Positions 34,739 to 43,952 are shown, counted from the stretch's first letter. The stretch is 64,000 nucleotides of DNA from Theropithecus gelada (GCF_003255815.1 NC_037673.1:174659346-174723345), one strand, 5' to 3'. Made by a program: numbers and translations. Notes: generated by a model not told the origin, from the sequence alone.

Positions 34739-36757
34739 ACACACACCCAGTCCAATAACTCATTGTTCACGCAGTATAGTTCACCCAGGTAAAATTCAGT
34801 GCTGCTGGGGGCAGCCTGGGAGAGCAACTGCACAGTCTCTGCCAGCTGAAGTTCAGGACTTCAGAATCAACACTTCCCAGCAGCGGCTGCTGGCCCAGGA
34901 TGCCCCTCCCTCCTAAAACAGACACAATTTGTAGTTCCTTGTAAAATGGTTGTATCAGGACTTCTGATTTACTCAATCAGGGCTTGCGGTTTATTTTTAG
35001 CAAATAAGAGAGGCCTCCTATGAGAAAGAGCAGCCGCACTTATAGCGCTAACAGGTAGAAACTTGACTGGCCCTCCATAAATCAGTTCAACACCCTGGTC
35101 TCCAGGGATTTGCCAAAAGATAATGGGCGGCAGTTATGAAACCATCGCCAGGAGCTGCCAGCAGGGCTGAGAGAGTTCTGAAGCCTGCAGGCCCTTGCAA
35201 GCGGAAAAGAGGAAATCATTTCGTGAAGCAGCAATTTTACCCAGAACCCAGCGAGATGTGATCCTAGCTGAAATTAAAGTGACTAGGAAACAGGTGGGGT
35301 GAACAAGGAGGTGTGGCACACCTTCTTCCACTCTCCTTCAGAGTCCAAAGGAACGCAACATTGGAAACACAGCTGGACACACTAATAAAGATCCCAGCTG
35401 GGCAGAGTCTAGGGAATTCGGGGTGAACAAGCCAGTCCTTCCTGTCCTCCACCTTGAAACCCTGCCTGTTTTCACACAGCAATTGAGGACGCCCCCTTGG
35501 GCAGTGACTTTGGGGTCTGGGACAGCCATCTATCCCAGGAGGAGGAGGAAGGCTTGGCAGGGGAGGCTCTGGCCAGACCACCAGGGCCTGTCCAGTTTTG
35601 TGGGGAGGGGAACGGCCGCACAAAAAATGGAGGCTTTGACCAACACGTTGGGTGAGGGCTTTGAGGACCCAATGTGGCCCTTTCTTTGAAGACACACAGC
35701 AGCAATCTTAACCCTTAGAAGTGTCACAGAGCTTCATATGAGCCTTCAAGTAAGCTGTGGAAGTCGCGATTCCAGGTAAGGGACGGGAAACTCGGGATGT
35801 CCTGAGAGCCCATACCCCAGATGGCACCGCCTGATGCAGGTCCTCTACCCCCGACTGTTTCTCCTTCCCCTCATCCTACTAGCTCATGTGGTGTCCCCAC
35901 CCCCATTCCCGAGGCCTCAGAGCGCTGGTGATGGCTCAGCCTTGGGGCCTGAGCTGCTGGAGACACACCCGAGCAAGGCGGGGCCCAGCCCTTGAGCCTG
36001 TCTGAGGCTTTCCTCTGCTGTGACCACCGCCTCCCCAGGTGTATCCAAGCTGGTTAGGAACAGTAGGTGCTACTGGTCACAGCCACCAGACACTTCCCAC
36101 AAGCCTCATCTTTATCCCCGACGCCGGCCGCCGGCGGGAAGCGGCGTGTCCGAGCGCACACCCCGTGGAAACTGACCCTAGGTCTGTTATTCCAAAGTCC
36201 CTAGTCCCTCCTTCCCTTTTCCCGCGGCCGCCTGCCTGGCCCGGGACCCTGAGGCCGGAGCGGAGACCGCAAAACCCCCTGGGGCCGGCACCCCCCGCCT
36301 CCGCCTTGGCGCAGACGCGCCCGTCTCTGGGATGGCCCCGAGCACACGCAGCCGGCGGGCAACCCTCCTCCCAGAGACCCGCACGCTGCCCCGGCCCCCA
36401 GCGTTCCGCCACCCTCAGCCCGACAGACCCGGGTCCGCCCCGGCCTCGCGCCCCGACGCTCACCTCCCGCAGCAGGCGCTCCAGGTGCGGCTCGGCCCAG
36501 GCGTCCAGGGCGCCGGGCGGCCCCGCGCGCCGCAGCAGCTCCCGCTCCTCCTCGAGCGCCGCCACCCGGCCCTGCAGCGCGGCTGCCTGGACACCCAGCA
36601 GCAGGCAGGCAGCCGCCGAGCCCACGGAGAGCAGCAGGCACAGCGCGCTCACCGCCCGGGACCCGGCCGGCGTTGCCGAGCGCCCTCCGCCGCCGCCGCC
36701 CGAAGCATTGCCCTTCCCCGCGTCGCCGCCGCCACCGGCGCGCTCGCCTGGGCCCAT
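6463..36757 (-). CDS. COL23A1: COL23A1, collagen alpha-1(XXIII) chain, first two coding exons (partial gene)
   Basis: Type XXIII collagen is a type II transmembrane collagen that forms homotrimers at the cell surface and is shed by furin-like proteases. The window holds exon 1 (36757-36464) and exon 2 (6529-6463). They join in phase 0 after residue 98 (Glu, then Lys-Leu-Asp). Exon 1 encodes a Gly-rich cytoplasmic tail, a hydrophobic signal-anchor at about residues 35-60 and a charged, probably coiled-coil stretch (about 61-78). Exon 2 adds an R-T-A-R site and a Cys-Val-Cys-Pro-Pro motif just before the first triple-helical block. The remaining exons (the family protein is about 540 residues) lie beyond base 1. 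Intron 1 is 29.9 kb, as expected for a very large gene. I recognise the protein from its N-terminus; the CLK4 neighbour supports the locus. A few residues appear to differ from the human chain as I remember it, which fits a monkey orthologue. Confidence 0.95.
7930..8089 (+). mobile_element. 5'-truncated Alu (right arm) inside the LTR
   Basis: It begins at the right arm (CGTGGTGGCGGGTGCC) and ends in A17. The target duplication GAATGGAGCCGC is at 7918-7929 and 8090-8101. Confidence 0.9.
8102..8392 (+). mobile_element. AluY-like inside the LTR
   Basis: Full dimer (GAGATCGAGACCATCCTGGC, Y-type). It was inserted at nearly the same target as the truncated Alu; an imperfect copy of the target, TGGAGTTGCG, follows it. 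Confidence 0.9.
9187..9463 (-). mobile_element. Old Alu (J-like)
   Basis: Diverged antisense dimer with no remaining T tract; TCCTGGGCTCAAGCAATCC is J-type. Confidence 0.88.
11215..11390 (+). repeat. MIR remnant
   Basis: TTATTATGGGCCAGACACTG, CCCATGAGGCTGGGATTCTT, CCCATTTACAGATGGGAAAA: typical MIR blocks in order. Confidence 0.75.
11469..11781 (+). mobile_element. Alu
   Basis: Full-length dimer with an expanded mid A-run and a small deletion before AGATTGTGTC in the right arm. Confidence 0.93.
12163..12478 (+). mobile_element. Alu with long target duplication
   Basis: Full dimer with an A tract then GA repeat tail. The 16-base duplication GAAAACTCTAAGGCTG is at 12147-12162 and 12479-12494. 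Confidence 0.95.
13099..13358 (+). mobile_element. Alu lacking its 3' end and tail
   Basis: The dimer stops at ...CTCCAGCCTG. It is nevertheless flanked by AACCAACCTGAA at 13086-13097 and 13359-13370. Confidence 0.9.
14084..14995 (-). mobile_element. Old L1 (L1M) fragment, 3' UTR and end of ORF2
   Basis: The plus strand is the complement of an L1 3' part: GGTGAAATTCACATAAC near 14090, AACCATTTTAAAGTG, then antisense ORF2-terminal sequence (for example TTCCAATTTCTCCACATTCT and ATTGTGGTTTCGATTTACAT). It is highly diverged, with stops in all frames. Confidence 0.8.
15190..15746 (+). repeat. Unassigned old interspersed repeat
   Basis: TTTTCTATTGTTGTATAACA at the start and TTAGAACTCTGCCTGTCACA at the end; the start resembles that of copy 2. 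A familiar mammalian repeat whose name I cannot fix without a library. Confidence 0.5.
15760..16066 (-). mobile_element. Alu
   Basis: Antisense dimer with a TTTTCTTTTTC tract, ending GTGCCTGGCC. Confidence 0.93.
16735..17338 (+). mobile_element. Older Alu split by a younger antisense AluY
   Basis: The left part is 16735-16854 and the right part 17149-17338, separated by the nested element. It is followed by an (AAAT)n tail to about 17358. Confidence 0.92.
16855..17148 (-). mobile_element. AluYR-like (Old World monkey type), nested
   Basis: Full antisense Alu with GTGGCCGGATCTCAGC in the right arm. A perfect 15-base duplication CATCTGGTCTCTATT is at 16840-16854 and 17149-17163. Confidence 0.93.
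18205..18504 (+). mobile_element. AluY
   Basis: Intact Y-type with A20 tail; flanks GAAAACCTT / GAAAATCTT. Confidence 0.95.
18984..19283 (+). mobile_element. AluY
   Basis: Intact Y-type with A tail; flanks GAAAATTCCTG / GAAAAGTCCTG. Confidence 0.95.
19472..19782 (+). mobile_element. AluY-like
   Basis: Y-type dimer with a (GAAAA)n tail. Confidence 0.92.
20491..20791 (-). mobile_element. Alu
   Basis: Antisense dimer; flanks ACAGGGTTCT / CAAGGGTTCT. Confidence 0.93.
21034..21330 (-). mobile_element. AluY
   Basis: Antisense Y-type (GCGCGATCTCAGCTCACTA) ending GCGCCCGGCC. Confidence 0.93.
22420..22610 (+). repeat. MIR remnant
   Basis: TGTGTTACCTCCTTAGACCC followed by ATTAATATTTCCACC and an AAATCTCAAGCAG end. 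Confidence 0.5.
23217..23529 (-). mobile_element. Alu bordering the intronic CpG island
   Basis: Antisense dimer with a T-rich tract, ending GCGCCCGGCC immediately before the CpG-rich sequence. Confidence 0.93.
23560..24640. promoter_or_regulatory. Intragenic CpG island in COL23A1 intron 1
   Basis: About 1.1 kb of unique, very GC-rich sequence with frequent CpG, bounded on the left by an AluS (ends 23529) and on the right by a MIR remnant (from about 24620). It contains a C homopolymer (about 24224-24236) and long open frames on both strands. These are explained by the absence of A/T-rich stop codons; none resembles a protein I know. It could be an alternative promoter, an enhancer or a start site for a non-coding transcript. 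It lies about 12 kb inside the gene from exon 1. Island status is seen in sequence; any activity is inference. Confidence 0.75.
24620..24780 (+). repeat. MIR remnant at the right edge of the CpG island
   Basis: CCAGAAGAGGAAGCCGAGGTTC and TCTGGACTCAGACCCAGGTC blocks. Confidence 0.6.
24903..25190 (+). repeat. Long CA/TG-rich alternating tract
   Basis: Imperfect ACACATGCAC-type units, almost uninterrupted purine-pyrimidine alternation for about 290 bases. Confidence 0.95.
25652..25681 (-). mobile_element. Extremely short Alu stub
   Basis: T18 followed by GAGACAGAG, the first ten or so bases of an antisense Alu 3' end, then unique sequence. It is either a severely 5'-truncated insertion or a deletion remnant. 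Confidence 0.5.
26095..26280 (+). repeat. MIR remnant
   Basis: GATAGGCTGAGCGCTTGGGA, then GTACTATAATCCC, then GAGGTCACACAGCTGG and GCGAACCTGGGTGTCC; one of the clearest MIRs here. Confidence 0.8.
26292..26582 (-). mobile_element. Alu
   Basis: Antisense dimer with (TTTG)n tract; duplication AAGGCTGAAGT on both sides (about 26281 and 26583). Confidence 0.94.
26878..27181 (+). mobile_element. Alu
   Basis: Full dimer; flanks GAAACTTAAAGGACATGA / GAAACTAGAGGACATGTGA. Confidence 0.94.
27579..27865 (+). mobile_element. Old Alu
   Basis: Diverged dimer with a partly deleted left arm and an AAAG tail. Confidence 0.9.
28145..28459 (+). mobile_element. Alu
   Basis: Full dimer with a long (A)nC tail. 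Confidence 0.94.
28876..29038 (+). mobile_element. Partial/monomeric Alu
   Basis: Left-arm start joined to right-arm end (internal deletion) with A16 tail. Confidence 0.85.
29800..29970 (-). repeat. MIR remnant
   Basis: The plus strand shows the complement order (CCTGTAAAACAACGGCAGTA, CATGAGGCTGTTGTGGA). Confidence 0.6.
30708..31147 (-). mobile_element. Two antisense Alus, one partial
   Basis: A partial Alu (about 30708-30870) runs directly into a second, fuller one (about 30874-31147). Confidence 0.88.
31178..31198 (+). repeat. (TA)n microsatellite
   Basis: About 10 TA units, preceded by CA repeats. Confidence 0.9.
31206..31336 (-). mobile_element. Alu left-monomer fragment
   Basis: T tract plus only the terminal arm (GAGACGAGGTCTTGCTATAT...), preceded by CA/TA repeats. 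Confidence 0.8.
32102..32311 (+). repeat. Degenerate minisatellite, unit about 31 bases
   Basis: Seven diverged units, each with GGGTAACACTCC- or GAGTCACATTCC-like cores followed by a CTGACxCTGGG-type spacer. Confidence 0.85.
33158..33186 (+). repeat. A29 homopolymer
   Basis: A run of 29 A bases, then AACAAGAAAAGAGAGAG. No retrogene body lies in front of it. Confidence 0.9.
34704..34739 (+). repeat. (GA)n microsatellite
   Basis: About 17 GA units followed by CACACACC. Confidence 0.95.
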
Positions 36758-37250
36758 GGCGCGTTTGTCGCGCGTGGACTCTCCGAGGGGGCGGTGCTGA
36801 GCTGGGGTAGAGGCTGAGTGCAAGAGAAGCAGGCGGGACAGCCCAAGGCACGAGGTCCGCGGGCGCGGGGCTTAGCCTCCGGGTAGCAGCGGATCGCCGC
36901 GCACGCCCCCTTCGCAGCCGCCAGCTCCTCCGCAGCAGCCACTTTGGGCAGTTTCCTCTATGCAAATAGACCCTGCCAGAAAAGGAGCGGGGACCCACCC
37001 AGGGGAGGAGCGGCCGGGCTGGCCCCGCGCGGCGAGGGGGAGGGGGCGGTCTGCGCCAGGCTGATCCCACGCGCAGCGCGCCCCTCTGCCCTCACCTGCC
37101 CGGGGCCCGGCACCCGCCCCCGCGCGCACCTCTGAAGCTTCCCCAGCGCAAGTCCGCACTGCGGCCCCCAGAGGTCGGAGGGGCGCTCAGCGACACCGCG
37201 CGCCTTCTGCAGCCCACCCGAGGCTGGAGCACCCACCACTCGTGCCATAG
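36090..37250 (-). promoter_or_regulatory. COL23A1: COL23A1 promoter / 5' CpG island
   Basis: The stretch is dense in CpG and G+C around the first exon, with sharply lower CpG on both sides (before 36050 and after 37260). GC-box type sequence (GGGGCGG at 37043-37049) and an octamer ATGCAAAT (36960-36967, plus strand) lie about 200-290 bases upstream of the ATG. I see no convincing TATA box, which fits a dispersed CpG-island promoter. The transcription start cannot be fixed from sequence; it probably falls between about 36800 and 37150. Confidence 0.8.
36464..36757 (-). CDS. COL23A1: COL23A1 coding exon 1 (cytoplasmic tail, signal-anchor, NC1 start)
   Basis: The ATG at 36757-36755 is the first in-frame ATG of the open frame and has a good context (G at -3, G at +4). 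The 98 codons encode MGPGERAGGGG..., a Gly-run tail, then a transmembrane stretch starting around A-V-S-A-L-C-L-L-L and ending near G-V-Q-A-A-A-L. A Leu/Glu/Arg-rich juxtamembrane segment follows (R-V-A-A-L-E-E-E-R-E-L-L-R-R), typical of membrane collagen trimerisation regions. There is no cleavable signal peptide, as expected for a type II protein. The exon ends ...LLRE with donor GAG|GTGAGC at 36463-36462, phase 0. Base composition is very GC-rich because the exon sits in the promoter CpG island. The frame stays open upstream of the ATG, but only through a TTG at 36823, so I keep the ATG. Confidence 0.96.
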
Positions 37251-38356
37251 CGCATTACTCTAAACTTGTGAATTAACCTTTCTGACACTTGTAAAAGTTC
37301 AAAACTTCAAATCCTGTGGGAAAACTTAGTGGGTCTGTCCTAGGCGGTGGATTAGCGCCGCTTGGTGGCGGAAAGCGACCTCTGCGCACTCACATTCGGA
37401 GAGGCAGGGTCGAGATTGCGCCAAATAGAAGAAATACGCCTCTTAGAATCTTCTCACGGGTTCTTACCTGCCGGACTTAGGTGCGGGAAACAAAAATGAT
37501 AAGACTGTTTCTGGCCTAGAGAGGGCTTTTGAGAAAACTGAGACTATAACGAATGGGAAAGATTGAGAAAATGAACTCCAAGTCTTGTTGAACTGATGAC
37601 TTAATTCTGTATTAGACGCACAACTTGGCCAAAAATTATGATCTAGTACGCGCCACCCTTAACCTGTACTGCGATTCTGCTGAAAATTTAAATCACAGGG
37701 CTGAGGCAAGAAGGCTCTGGCGTACAGCCTGGGTCCAGAGAACAGGAGAGGCACTAACAAGTCTTGGCAGGAAAGGGAAGAACTGCTGGAAGTCAGGCTG
37801 AGTTCAGATTCCTACCAGGCATATTCATGTCCTAAATGGGTCCCAGGTAACTCTTCCGCTAACTCCTGTAATATCTAAATAAAAACAACAAACCAGTAGC
37901 TCAGATCTTTGTGATTTGATAACTCCACAACCATTTTTTTTTTTTTTTTTTTTGGAAAAATACGTTATATCCATCTTCCCTGTCACTCTGTGGATATCTT
38001 CCGGTTGTCTAATTTCTGTGGATACTCACCGTTTAGAACTGTTGAGAGTCTCTGGCTAACATGTTCCTTCTCCTTCCCTTAATTCAGAGGGGAACCCCTG
38101 AGATGGCCGGGGGTTATGGTTATACAGCGATAATCTTGGCTCTGTGCTAAAGTCTAGTGTATACTCAATAGAATTAAAAGTACTTGTGCTAAGCAAACTT
38201 GACACTCTACTCTGAAAAGAGGTCAACACCCTCTTGCAAGTCAGCACTACATTTCTTACAGACATATAGGTAAACTGCACACCACCTATGTTAATGTTAC
38301 TGCGTGTATTGTTTGCCATGTTCCAGAAGCTTCTGGGTATTGAAAAAGCCAAGCTC

Positions 38357-38653
38357 GGCCGGGCGCGGTGGCTCAAGCCTGTAATCCCAGCACTTTCGGA
38401 GGCCGAGATGGGCGGATCACGAGGTCAGGAGATCGAGACCATCCTGGCTAACACGGTGAAACCCCGTCTCTACTAAGAAATACAAAAAAAAATAGCCGGG
38501 CGAGGTGGCAGCGCCTGTAGTCCCAGCTACTCGGGAGGCTGAGGCAGGAGAATGGCGTGAACCCGGGAGGCGGAGCTTGCAGTGAGCTGAGATCCGGCCA
38601 CTGCACTCCAGCCTGGGCGACAGCGCGAGACTCCGTCTCAAAAAAAAAAAAAA
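38357..38653 (+). mobile_element. AluYR-like (Old World monkey type)
   Basis: It contains GCTGAGATCCGGCCACTGC; a perfect 15-base duplication GAAAAAGCCAAGCTC is at 38342-38356 and 38654-38668, indicating a recent insertion. Confidence 0.95.
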
Positions 38654-39264
38654 GAAAAAGCCAAGCTCACTGGCCCTTTGGGCCTCTGCCCTTGCCTACC
38701 ACCTCACTACCTGCATTCCTGCTCTCAGATCGTTGAACAGCAAGCCCCTCCTCATCCTCCAGGTTAAGGTCCTCAACCTCACTGCTTCTAAAAGACCTTC
38801 CCAGACTGCCCAATTTAAGGTGGCCCACAGGATTAATCAGGGAATTGGGGCAGCCGAATTAAGATGGAAATGCTGTCTACAACTCATTCTAAAAGGCAAA
38901 AAAGAAAATGACTTACTTGTGTCTATTGAGGTCCTGGAAGAATAGATGGCATCCTCAGAGAGGGTGACTCAAGACAGCCTGGATGTAAAGCCACTTCACA
39001 AAGTGGAGATCAGAGGGGCCAGCAGGGGAGGCCGAAGCAGCACTCTGTGGGTATTGACAGTGGGAGGCCATTAGCATCCCTAACTGGGAATCCTGGGGAA
39101 CTGGGAGCTATAGAAGAGGGCTGCTCCACAGCACCTGTGGCCCTTGGTTAAGGGCACAGCCTCTGCAAAGCCATGGCTTGGAAGGGAGGGAGCTCATGGA
39201 ATAAATACTGAACTGCTCTCTCCTGCTCTCTGATCTACTGGGGCCTTCCAATGACCAAACCTCC

Positions 39265-40315
39265 AGGGCCCAGGGCCAGCCTCCTAAAGGGCAGAGAGCA
39301 GAGGCAGAAGGGTGAAGGGCAGATCTTGAGGGGGAATAAAAGAATTTCTGCTAACCTATCGTGTGAAGCATCACCTAACAGGTGGATAGCACTTACATCA
39401 ATCCCACTACCGAATGCCTATGAATGGCTAACCTGTCAGCAAGACTAAACAAGGTACTCCTCAGGGAGACTAACTGGCCACCTGGTGGCAAACCAACTAC
39501 TTCGGATTCCCTCCTTCCTGGAAGGGCCGGTGGTTTGCTCCTCACAGGGATAGCACCAGGTGTGGGCTTGTCTTTCCTGCCTGCAGAGCCTCAGCCAGCA
39601 TTGCTATCCTTACAGAATGCCCAACCCACAGGTACGGGATCTCACACACCACCACACCCAACCAGGGCACCAACTTTACAGTAAAGGTCTGGGGGTGAAC
39701 CCATGGACCAAGGAATCCACTGGTTGTATTGCATCCTACACTGGTCAGGAGCAACCAGCCTCACAGAATACTGGAAGTGCCTTCTGAAAGCACAGATGAA
39801 GCACCAGCGCAGAGGCCACTCCCTGAAGGATTTAGTGTCATCTCTCAGGATGTAGTGCACACGTTAAATCAGGAACCTCTGTATGATGCTGTGCTCCCAG
39901 TAAGAATACGTGGGTCCACGAACCCAGGGGTAGAAGCACTAGCCCTCCCTCCCCATGACCCCATGGGGGATGTTGTGCTTGCTGTTAGAGGGTTGGAGGT
40001 CCTAGTTCTCAAAGGGGTTACATTCTTGCCAGGGCACACAGTAGGAGTTCCATTAAACTATAAGCTATGGCTGCCACCCAGGGCATTGTGAACTCTGTAT
40101 ATAGGGACCTGAAATCAAGAAGGCACCATTTGGCAGAGGCAGTTGACCCTAACGAGGAGGAAGAGGTAGGGCTGCTTTTATACAATGGGGGCAGGAAAGA
40201 ATAGGGCGGGCACCTCATGATACACCTTTACCCCATTGCAACTGGAACAAAAATGTGTAGCAACTCTGACCTGATCATCCACAAACGCTCAGACTCTTGG
40301 AGATAAAAGGAGCAT
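39265..40315 (+). pseudogene. Ancient ERVL-type endogenous retrovirus pol remnant (integrase end and dUTPase)
   Basis: Two open stretches (39424-39684 and 39729-40091) and their flanks read, with frame changes and stop codons, like the end of a class III (ERVL) pol gene. An integrase-core/C-terminal part covers about 39400-39900 and a dUTPase-like part about 39950-40250. It is broken by several frameshifts and in-frame stops, has no gag or env beside it, and no LTR pair is visible. This is an old, dead copy. The assignment rests on remembered similarity and is moderate. Confidence 0.65.
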
Positions 40316-40696
40316 ATCAAACTATTTTATAAAATTGGGATTATTTGGGTCAGATAGGGTTGACAACCCCTGAAGAAGTAATGTTAATAATGAAAAGGTT
40401 CAAATATGTTCAAACTACTGTTCAAGAAGGCATGGATATGTAATCCAGTTTACAAAAATTTTCAGCAGAAAATTGTTTAAAATTAAACCACAAGGTTTAA
40501 AGGGATAGCAAAGCGGTTTTTGTTTGTTTGTTTTGGCAATGTTATTTAAAAAAATTTTTTTAAGAAGGCAATGTCAAAAAAGGCACCAGGTTTTGATTCG
40601 ATGCCTAGATTCTAGTTCTGGCTCCACTAATATCTCACCGTATAAACTGAAACAAGCTACAGACCCTCACTTTTTATTTATTTTAATTTCTTTTCT

Positions 40697-40824
40697 TTTT
40701 TTTTTTTAGAGGTGGGGGTCTCACTATATTGCCCAGGCTGCTCTTGAACTCCTGGGGTTGAGCAATCCTTCTGCCTCGGCCTCCCAAATGCTGGGATTAC
40801 AGGTGTGAGCCACCATGCCTGGCC
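40697..40824 (-). mobile_element. Partial Alu (left arm)
   Basis: T tract and a single arm ending CATGCCTGGCC. Confidence 0.85.
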
Positions 40825-41179
40825 ACCTTTTTGTTTTTAAAACAGAGATATTGACATGGACCAGATTTATTATCTTACTATTTAAAACAACTAAAAAGCC
40901 AAAAAAAAAAAAAAAAAACCTGTAAAAACAGCAGTTTTCGAGACACCAGACATCAGGCATCAAAGGCCAGTGATCCTTGGGAGATGGGAAACAAAGTGAA
41001 CCCAAGGATTGCCCTGGGTTCCTACTCTGGAGAGGTTTTCCAGGACATAGTACAGGTAGAGCCAGCCGACGGTGAAGAGAGAAAGCTGAATCCAGGGAGG
41101 CCAAAGCAGTTAGAATTTGCAGAGAGGACAGGAGAGGGAGAGCTGCACAGAGAATTGGACAGCTGCACAGAGAATTAGA

Positions 41180-42546
41180 GATCTGCAACTGGTCCCCCAG
41201 AAGCTTTCACCCGAGGACTCATCAGCATCCACGTGAGGAAACTACCAGAGGCCAGGATGGAATAACCCAAAAGGATTAGACTCTAATAATTGGCAAACAC
41301 AAACCCCACAGCTCACACAAAGCCAGGCATAGTTCTTCCTACCAACCAATGTGGAAAATCTAACTCAGAGAACATTGGGTAGAGTATTCAAAAGGTTTTT
41401 GCCTCGGTAGTGGGGAAAAAACTAGCCCTAGACTAATTGCTGCCCTGGTCCTCTCTAACAAAGCTTAAAACCCAAACCTGAAGAGATCAAACTGAATGAA
41501 ATACTTAATCATGTCCCACAATGAAGCATACAGAATTTTACCCAATAAGGTAAAACAAAAGGTAAAATTACCAGTCATGCAAAGCAGCAAGAAAATATGA
41601 CCCATAATAGAAGAAAATGCAATCAAAACCAATCCAGAAATGACAGAGAGAACAGAATTAGCAGTAAGCAAAGCTATTAAAAGCTGTAACTGTATTCCAT
41701 ATGTTCAAGGAACTAGAGGGAAGATTTAACATGTTAAGTAGAGACATGAAAGATATCTTTTAAAAAGACTTAAAATTCTAGAGATAAAATGGTAATGTTT
41801 GAGATGAAAAATACATTGGATGACATTAAAGGCAAATTAGACACTTTGGGGCAAAACATCAATGAACTTAAAAACATATCAATATAAGCAAAATGAAACA
41901 GTGAGAAAAAGACTGAAAAAAATGAAGAGTGTCAGTGATCTGTGCAATCACTTCAAGTGGCCTAATGTATGTATAACTGGAGTCCCTAGGGAAGAGGGCA
42001 GAAAAAAATGTTTGAATAATGGCTGAAAAAATTTTCCAAATTTGGTAAGAACTATAAACCCACACACATATCCAATAATTTCAAGAAACCCATACACAAG
42101 AAACATGAAGACAACCACACAAGCCACATTATAATCAAAATGCTTGAAATGAGTGAAAGAAAACAATGTAACCAGAAAAAGAGACATAAATACAGTAACA
42201 AGGATAACAGCAGATTTCTTTGTTGGAAATAATGCAACCCAGAAGATAGGTAAGCAACATCTTTTGTCAACCTAGAATTTTATACCCAGCAAAATTACCT
42301 TTCAAAAAACAAAGGCTAAAGAGAGACTCCTAGACATACAAAAGCTGAAAAAATTCATTTACCATCAGACCCACAATTTTAAAAATATTAATGGAAGTAA
42401 TTCAGGCAGAAGGAAAACCATGCCAGATGGAAATACGAACTTATACAAGGACTGAACACCATAGAAAATACTAACTCTGTGGGTAAATATAGGCTTCTTT
42501 TCTTATTATTTAAATGTCTTTTAAAGATAATCAACGGTTTAAAGCA

Positions 42547-42595
<49 letters not shown>

Positions 42596-42985
42596 GGGTT
42601 TTTAACATGGATGGTTTTTAACAAGGATGTACACTATAAACTCTAAAGCAACTGCTAAACACACACAAGTTACAGCTAATAAGCCAGCAAAGGAGATAAA
42701 GTGGAGTTACAGAAAAATAGTCCAAAATAAGGCAGAGAAAGAGGAAAATACTAATAAAGAACAAATGGAACAGAAAATATCAAGATGGCAGATCTAAACC
42801 AAACCACATCAATAATTACACTAAATGTAAGTGGTCCAAACATAACTAAAAGGCAGATTGTTAAATATGATAAAAAAAGCAAATCCAACTGTATACTGCC
42901 TATAAGAAACATTTTAAAGACACAAAAAATTAAAAGTACACACATAGAAAAAGTTATTGTGCTAATATTTGCACTCACTCATTTA
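41180..42985 (+). mobile_element. Old L1 (L1M) 5' half: 5' UTR, ORF1-like and start of ORF2, broken
   Basis: It has an ORF1-region block (TAGAATTTTATACCCAGCAA near 42267), then a GATA repeat, then sequence like the start of L1 ORF2 (AATAATTACACTAAATGTAA near 42812). Stops and frameshifts are frequent. It parallels the 16200-18200 copy. Confidence 0.7.
42547..42594 (+). repeat. (ATAG)12 microsatellite
   Basis: Twelve perfect ATAG units inside the old L1. Confidence 0.97.
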
Positions 42986-43084
42986 TATAATTCCTGTAGG
43001 GTAAAAAGCAAAATAACAGGAAAACAATTTGTAGGCTATAGAATACTGTATAAACCTATGGGGAATAGATCAAGAAATGGTGAA

Positions 43085-43260
43085 AATAATAGCTACTATT
43101 CACTAGCACTTTATGTAAATTTCAATTAATCCTCACAACCCTCAGGAAGTTAGGTGTTAGTTCAAAGATGAGGAGACTACAGAGATTATGTAACTTGTCT
43201 ACATAATACAGGTGACAACAGAGTCTGAATCTAACGAACTCTGCTGACAAACCATATTGT
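43085..43260 (+). repeat. MIR remnant
   Basis: TTCAATTAATCCTCACAACCC, AGATGAGGAGACTACAGAG and GAGTCTGAATCTAACG blocks. Confidence 0.75.
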
Positions 43261-43653
43261 TCTCATGTTATGTGGTTGTGAGGACACTCTAAATATTTAA
43301 ATGTTTCTAGAGTAATCTGAAAAGTGTAAATAGCAAGATCTTTTAAAAGTAAACTCCCCTATCAATGAGATACTCTAAACATCATAAAGCCTTACTTTTG
43401 TCATTCTCAAGACCGTGCTTGCTCATGTTGTCTTTAGCTAGAAGTAAACCAAGAAGCTTTTGAAAACAATTTTTTTTTTGTTTTAAAAGCTCTATTTATA
43501 ATGGAAAAAATTTTAAGTCACCTGGGTGGCCAGGGCAGGGGGATCTTCCAAAAATCTATTAATCTTTACTACATTTTGTTACACTGACTGCTGGCCTATG
43601 ACAGTCCAGCCTCAAAGGGTATTTAATTCAGGTGTTCCCTATTAAATCTATGC

Positions 43654-43952
43654 CTTTTTTTTTTTTTTGAGATGGAGTTTTGCTTTTGTCACCAGGCTGG
43701 GATGCAATAGGTGCAATCTCGGCTCATTGCAACCTCCACCTCCCAGGTTCAAGCGATTCTCCTGCCTCAGTCTCCCGAGTAGCTGGGATTACAAGCAACT
43801 GCTACCATACCCGGCGAATTTTTGTATTTTTAGTAGAGACGGAGTTTTGCCATGTTGGCTAAGCTGGTCTCAAACTCTTGACCTCAAGTGATGCACCCAC
43901 CTTGGCCTCCCAAAGTGTGGGGATTACAGGCGTGAGCCACCGTGCCTAGCCT
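43654..43952 (-). mobile_element. Alu
   Basis: Antisense dimer ending CGTGCCTAGCC. Confidence 0.94.

Larger units (their letters stand above)
6530..36463 (-). other. COL23A1: COL23A1 intron 1
   Basis: This is the 29.9 kb first intron. Most of the left two-thirds is repeats (listed separately). Longer stretches with no recognised feature are 6530-7867, 9464-11210, 13359-14080, 21371-23216 (apart from a MIR), 25191-26090, 29040-30700, 31337-32100 and 32312-36100. They contain no exon with convincing splice borders and known-protein similarity. Confidence 0.75.

Noticed and set aside
36039..36800. 253-codon open frame on plus opposite COL23A1 exon 1
   Set aside because: It is a shadow of a GC-rich exon and promoter island; low-complexity Pro/Arg/Ser composition, no known domain, no splice logic.
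36758..36823. N-terminal extension of COL23A1 starting at 36823
   Set aside because: The extended frame begins at TTG, not ATG, and the ATG at 36757 has a good context and matches the known N-terminus.
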